From Paucibacter sp. KCTC 42545 (GTDB taxonomy: Bacteria > Pseudomonadota > Gammaproteobacteria > Burkholderiales > Burkholderiaceae_C), in the NCBI RefSeq assembly GCF_001477625.1, contig NZ_CP013692.1, forward strand, positions 4,712,001-4,776,000: a DNA stretch of 64,000 nt, given 5' to 3'. A program made the position numbers and the translations under genes. This document shows positions 60,600-64,000 of this stretch, piece after piece. Position 1 is the first letter of the stretch, and each line of letters begins with the position of its first letter. Below the pieces are notes generated by a model. That model was not told where the DNA came from, did no database searches, and worked only from the letters and a program-made list of their open reading frames with translations.

Positions 60600-61247
60600 A
60601 TGATGAATAGCGCGGTGATTGACCATTACGGCCAGTTCTTGCGGCATGGCATCGAGTTTGCCGCCACCCTGGCTTTTGCCACCTCCGGCGTCTTGGCCGG
60701 TGCGCGCAAGCATCTGGACCCGGTGGGCGTTTGCGTGGTGGCATTTCTGGCCGCTTTTGGCGGCGGCACCTTGCGCGACTTGCTGCTGGACCGGCGGCCG
60801 TTTTACTGGGTTGAAAGCGTCAACGTCGTCTGGCTGATCTTTGCCATCAGCGTGGGCGCGGTGCTGTTCATGCGGGCGCGCCACTTCGAGCCAACGCGGC
60901 GCCTGATCCAGATCCCTGACGCGCTGGGCCTTGGCCTGTTCGTGGCGGTGGGCGTGGACGCCGCGCAGGCCGTGGGCATGCCGCCCCTGGTGGCGGTGCT
61001 GATGGGCGTGATCACCGGCGTGTTCGGCGGCGTGCTACGCGACATCGTCTGCAATGAGATTCCGCAGGCCTTCAGCGATCACCAGCCCTATGCCATTCTG
61101 GGTTTTCTGGGCGGCTGGCTTTACCTGTTGCTGGAGCATTTGCACGCCCCCGACTGGCTGAGCTTGTTTGCCTGCATCGCCTTCACGGCCGGGGCACGCT
61201 TCCTGGCGATCTGGCGCAACTGGCGGCTGCCCGGCTGGCGCAGCTGA
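60600..61247 (+). CDS. TRIC-type cation channel (UPF0126/YadS)
   Basis: 215 residues, seven membrane helices in two repeats. Each repeat carries the glycine-rich pore motif: FLAAFGGGTLRDLLLDRRPF and GVITGVFGGVLRDIVCNEIP. This is the prokaryotic trimeric intracellular cation channel family. Of the three possible starts (TTG 60597, ATG 60600, ATG 60603) the first ATG is chosen. Convergent with the AhpD-like gene. Confidence 0.9.
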   Translation: MMNSAVIDHYGQFLRHGIEFAATLAFATSGVLAGARKHLDPVGVCVVAFLAAFGGGTLRDLLLDRRPFYWVESVNVVWLIFAISVGAVLFMRARHFEPTRRLIQIPDALGLGLFVAVGVDAAQAVGMPPLVAVLMGVITGVFGGVLRDIVCNEIPQAFSDHQPYAILGFLGGWLYLLLEHLHAPDWLSLFACIAFTAGARFLAIWRNWRLPGWRS

Positions 61248-61255
61248 AGGCCGGC

Positions 61256-61633
61256 TTAGCCCCCGCTGGCTGCTTCAGTCAGGCTGGTCTGCCCGCCAAA
61301 CTCTTCATAGGCTGAGAGCGCTTCCGCCGCATACATCAGCGAGGGGCCGCCGCCCATATAGATCGCCATGCCCAAGGCTTCCTCCAACTCGGCACGGCTG
61401 GTGCCCAGCTTGACCAAAGCCTGGGCGTGAAAGCCCACGCAGGCGTCGCAACGCGCGCCCACGGCCAGGGCCATGGCGATCAACTCCTTGGTCTTCTTGT
61501 CCAGCGCGCCTTCGGCCGTGGCGGCTTGGGCCAGGGCCGAGAAGGCACGGGTGGTTTGCGGGATATCGGCGCGCAGCTTGGCCAGTGAGGCAGAGACGCT
61601 GCGGGTGATGTCTTGGTAGCTCTTGCTGCTCAT
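61256..61633 (-). CDS. Carboxymuconolactone decarboxylase/AhpD-like protein
   Basis: 125 residues. The AhpD redox motif is CDACVGFH (Cys-x-x-Cys with nearby His), preceded by LDKKTKELIAMALAVGARC. The family reduces peroxides or acts as an alkylhydroperoxidase partner. YMGGGPSLMYAAEALSAYEEF ends the single domain. Divergent from a rhodanese gene over a region with two TTGCGCAA palindromes. Confidence 0.9.
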   Translation of the reverse strand: MSSKSYQDITRSVSASLAKLRADIPQTTRAFSALAQAATAEGALDKKTKELIAMALAVGARCDACVGFHAQALVKLGTSRAELEEALGMAIYMGGGPSLMYAAEALSAYEEFGGQTSLTEAASGG

Positions 61634-61696
61634 GCGAATCTCCTGCGGGTGGGTGGGGCAATGGTTTGACTATGCGCCGGCGCTGCGCCAAGCCAT

Positions 61697-61721
61697 TTGC
61701 GCAACATCAATATTTGCGCAA
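61697..61721. promoter_or_regulatory. Paired TTGCGCAA palindromes between ahpD-like and rhodanese genes
   Basis: Two identical 8-bp palindromes at 61697-61704 and 61714-61721, spaced 17 bp, in an AT-rich stretch between divergent genes. A third imperfect half (ATACGCAA) follows. A dimeric repressor such as an ArsR/BigR-type sulfide sensor would fit, but no such gene is adjacent. Confidence 0.5.
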
Positions 61722-61812
61722 TAATGCAAATACGCAATTAACCAATCAAGCGCCGCGAAGCCTTGCAGCGCCAGGTTTGCCCATCAACCCCGCCGAGAAA
61801 TTGAGGATCGAC

Positions 61813-62148
61813 ATGTCAAATAGCTCTCTTCATCTGACGCCTGTGGATGCCCTGCAGGCTTTGCAGACCGGCGCATGCTGGTTGGTCGATGTGCGCGAAG
61901 GCCATGAGGTGGCCCGTCTGGCCTACGACCACCCGCGCGTGATCTGCCTGCCTTTGAGTCAACTTGGCCAAGCCTTGGGGCAGTTGCCGCAAGACGCCGA
62001 CCTGATCATGGCCTGCGCCGCTGGTGGCCGCAGCCAGCAGGCCATGCAATTCCTCTTGCAGAACGGCCGCGCCGATGTGCGCAATATGAGCGGCGGCATG
62101 GGCGCCTGGATGGCGCATGGCTTGCCGGTCAAGCAGGGCGTGGTCTGA
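61813..62148 (+). CDS. Single-domain rhodanese (sulfurtransferase)
   Basis: 111 residues from MSNSSLHLTPVDALQAL. The rhodanese fold shows WLVDVREGHEVARLAYDHP, the CDC25-like loop with the persulfide Cys in IMACAAGGRSQQA, and the closing NMSGGMGAWMAHGLP. It transfers sulfane sulfur to thiols or other acceptors. With the divergent AhpD-like protein it suggests a small sulfide/peroxide response unit. Confidence 0.92.
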   Translation: MSNSSLHLTPVDALQALQTGACWLVDVREGHEVARLAYDHPRVICLPLSQLGQALGQLPQDADLIMACAAGGRSQQAMQFLLQNGRADVRNMSGGMGAWMAHGLPVKQGVV

Positions 62149-62272
62149 GGGCTTAGCTCGGACGCTTCACAAGCTCGGCCTAACACCGACGGTACGAGGA
62201 CCTGGTCGCATTGGCGCGGCGGATGGCCTCAATGTGGGCGTATTCCACCGCATGACATGCGACAGCACTGTC

Positions 62273-63241
62273 TTACACCTCCCAGCGCGGATGCAGCGCC
62301 CGCAGCTGCGTCAGCGCCATGCCGGCGGCAGCGGTGCGGGTTTCGACGCCCAGCTTGGCGAAGACCCGCTCCAAGTGTTTCTTCACCGTGGCCGGGCTGC
62401 TGCCCACAATGTCGGCGATGTCGCGGTTGATCTTGCCCTTGATCACCCAGTACAGCACCTCGGCCTCGCGGGCGGTGAGCTTGAAGCTCAGGGCCATGGA
62501 TTCGATCAGGGCGGCGTCCGAGCTTTCGCGCATCACGATCAGCCAGTCGTCGGCCTCATCGGCCTCGCTCTCTTGCGCGGCCAACTGCCGGTGCAGGCTG
62601 AAGGCCAGGCGGCGTGCGCCCAACTGGGCCACCAGGCGCGGCGGTTCGATCTGGCGCTCGCGGGCATCCGCCACATGGCGGCGCAGCCAGTTCAGCACGG
62701 GCGCCGGCGTTTGCGGGGCCTGCGTGCCGTAGTAGGCCAGCAGCAGCTCGCGGGCCAGCGGTGTTTGCCACATCAGCCGGCCATCGCTGGCGCGCACCGT
62801 GATGCTGGCGTGGCCAAAGGCATCCAGGGCCTGGCGGCTTTGCTGGGCCTGGCGGGCACCTTGCATATGCACTTGCATGCGGGCCAGCACTTCCTTGGGC
62901 TTGATCGGCTTGGTGACGTAGTCCACCCCGCCGGCCGCAAGCGCTGCCACCAAATGCTCGGTCTCGGTCAGGCCGGTCATGAAGATGATGGGGATGTGGG
63001 CGGTGGTGGGCGCAGCCTTCAGGCGGCGCGCCACCTCGAAGCCGTCCATGCCCGGCATCATCGCGTCCAGCAACACGATCTCGGGCTGGGCCTGGGCCGC
63101 GCGCTGCAGGGCTGCCTCGCCGTTCAAGGCCACCAGCACGGTGTAGCCGGACTCATCCAGCGCGTCATGCAGCACGCTGAGGTTGTCGGGCATGTCGTCA
63201 ACGATCAGCACCACGGCGCTGCCTTGGGCGTCAATGCGCAT
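62273..63241 (-). CDS. LuxR-type two-component response regulator
   Basis: 322 residues from MRIDAQGSAVVLIVDDMPDN; the frame is open upstream but that part overlaps the kinase. N-terminal REC: acidic pair in LIVDDMPD, phospho-acceptor in IVLLDAMMPGMDG, Lys in YVTKPIKPKE. A middle PAS-like region (residues about 140-240) precedes the LuxR HTH: LTAREAEVLYWVIKGKINRDIADIV, then SSPATVKKHLERVFAKLGV. It overlaps the upstream kinase gene by 11 bp and is its probable partner. Confidence 0.92.
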   Translation of the reverse strand: MRIDAQGSAVVLIVDDMPDNLSVLHDALDESGYTVLVALNGEAALQRAAQAQPEIVLLDAMMPGMDGFEVARRLKAAPTTAHIPIIFMTGLTETEHLVAALAAGGVDYVTKPIKPKEVLARMQVHMQGARQAQQSRQALDAFGHASITVRASDGRLMWQTPLARELLLAYYGTQAPQTPAPVLNWLRRHVADARERQIEPPRLVAQLGARRLAFSLHRQLAAQESEADEADDWLIVMRESSDAALIESMALSFKLTAREAEVLYWVIKGKINRDIADIVGSSPATVKKHLERVFAKLGVETRTAAAGMALTQLRALHPRWEV

Positions 63242-64000
63242 AGTCGGCATCCAAGAGCTGTTGAATGGTTTCAAACTGGAACTGCTGCGCCAAGCCGCGC
63301 AGGCGCTCGCAAAATTCCGCACTCTGCGGGGCTTGGCTGACCAGTTCATCCAGTGCCTGCTGCACGCCACGCAAATAGCCCAGCTGCAGGGCCTGGCGCA
63401 GGCCGCCCAACAGCTGGGGGTCAGGTCTTGCCAGCGCGCTGATGGCGGCCGGCGCCGGGCTGAGCGCGGCGGGGCGCGCCAGCCACTCCAGCCCCAAGCG
63501 GGCGCCCAGCCAGTCCAGCAGCTCGGCATGGCGCAGTGGCTTGAGGATGAAGTCCTCAGCGCCGAGGTCGGCACTATTGGGCTGACCCTTCTCGAAGGCA
63601 TTGGCCGAGACGATGGCAATCTGCGGCGGCGTGAGTGCTAGCTCGCCGCAGAGCCGGCGCAGGCGGGCGATGGTTTCCCAGCCGTCGATGCCGGGCATGG
63701 CAAGATCCATCAGCACGGCGTGCGGGCGGTAGCCGCTAACGATCAGGTCCAGCGCGTCGTGGCCGCTGGCGGCCTGGCGCAGATCGAAGCCCAGGCCTTG
63801 CAGCAGCTCGGCCAGCATCAATCGGTCAGGCTCTTCGTTGTCCACCACCAGCAGGCGGCGGCGCGGCCCGGCATAGCCGCGCCGGGTCTCGGCCACGCGC
63901 TGGGGGCGGGCGCGGCCGTCTTCGCGCAGCTGTGGCAGAAACAGGCGCAGGGTGAACACGGCGCCACTGCCCTCGGCCGCCGTTTTGCTGCGCGCACTCA
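63231..64000 (-). CDS. Hybrid sensor histidine kinase, C-terminal part (runs off the right edge)
   Basis: 256 residues visible. The first visible residues, SARSKTAAEGSGAVFTLRL, are the end of a HATPase_c domain (G2 box). Next is a receiver domain: RLLVVDNEEPDRLML, phospho-acceptor in AVLMDLAMPGIDG, Lys in FILKPLRHAEL. The C-terminal about 70 residues (GGLRQALQLGYLRGVQQALDEL) are helical and may be an Hpt-like or dimer module without a visible phospho-His. The sensor region lies outside the window. The stop overlaps the response-regulator start. Confidence 0.9.
   Translation of the reverse strand, partial: SARSKTAAEGSGAVFTLRLFLPQLREDGRARPQRVAETRRGYAGPRRRLLVVDNEEPDRLMLAELLQGLGFDLRQAASGHDALDLIVSGYRPHAVLMDLAMPGIDGWETIARLRRLCGELALTPPQIAIVSANAFEKGQPNSADLGAEDFILKPLRHAELLDWLGARLGLEWLARPAALSPAPAAISALARPDPQLLGGLRQALQLGYLRGVQQALDELVSQAPQSAEFCERLRGLAQQFQFETIQQLLDADYAH
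63418..63431 (-). repeat. 14-bp repeat copy 6 (GCAAGACCTGACCC, minus strand)
   Basis: Exact copy inside the hybrid kinase gene; read as GCA-AGA-CCT-GAC-CC it brings in the AGA Arg codon, unusual for this GC-rich genome. Confidence 0.8.

Noticed and set aside
1..64000. CRISPR arrays, tRNA or rRNA genes, prophage and replication origin
   Set aside because: No direct-repeat/spacer pattern, no cloverleaf with CCA-type ends, no rRNA-like conserved blocks and no phage structural genes were seen.

Overview
The window is about 64 kb of GC-rich, gene-dense DNA. It reads as a Burkholderiales (betaproteobacterial) chromosome, probably the Roseateles/Paucibacter/Rubrivivax/Leptothrix neighbourhood. The pointers are a PEP-CTERM protein, a CadR/PbrR-type regulator with its ATPase, a complete urtABCDE urea transporter, a form II CO-dehydrogenase-like cluster and many short-lipobox lipoproteins. 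This placement is inference; no rRNA or tRNA gene is present to confirm it.

Layout. 1-9.7 kb: edge of a luciferase-like oxidoreductase, EAL/HDOD protein, lipoprotein, peroxiredoxin-amidase pair, aquaporin Z with terminator, single-REC protein, penicillin-acylase-type hydrolase, c-type cytochrome. 9.7-12.5 kb: divergent cadR/heavy-metal ATPase pair with a MerR-type promoter. 12.7-18 kb: degenerate ATP-grasp-like protein, GST-GNAT-lipoprotein operon, binding protein, acyl-CoA synthetase. 18-19.8 kb: a less GC-rich pocket with two small lipoproteins. 19.8-24.3 kb: PuuA-like glutamine synthetase homologue, ParA-like ATPase, matrixin-like protease and a divergent membrane-protein/XRE pair sharing two palindromic operators.

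24.3-37.9 kb is a molybdenum region. modABCE with a ModE-like box, a Ca2+/H+ exchanger, xdhC and coxSLM-moxR-coxE-coxG supply molybdate and build a molybdo-flavoprotein hydroxylase. The VWA gene coxE is split by a 1191-bp IS3-family (IS407-like) element with a 4-bp target duplication. 38.25-40.12 kb is a pair of integron gene cassettes: each stop codon lies inside an attC R'' box, and each R'' box is the exact complement of the box at its own cassette's 5' junction. No integrase is visible.

40.2-50 kb: ferric-reductase-like protein, binding protein, dienelactone-hydrolase-like enzyme, small membrane proteins, a 274-bp element with perfect 34-bp terminal inverted repeats, acyltransferase, a Crp/Fnr regulator with a CRP-like box before a DUF2892 gene, 2OG-Fe(II) oxygenase, an orphan ureD, and a PEP-CTERM gene with terminator. 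50-56 kb: urtABCDE. 56-64 kb: FG-GAP repeat lipoprotein, PPK2, TRIC channel, AhpD-like/rhodanese divergent pair, and a LuxR-type response regulator following a hybrid kinase that runs off the right edge.

An identical 14-mer (GCAAGACCTGACCC) occurs six times, both between genes and in coding sequence in different reading frames.
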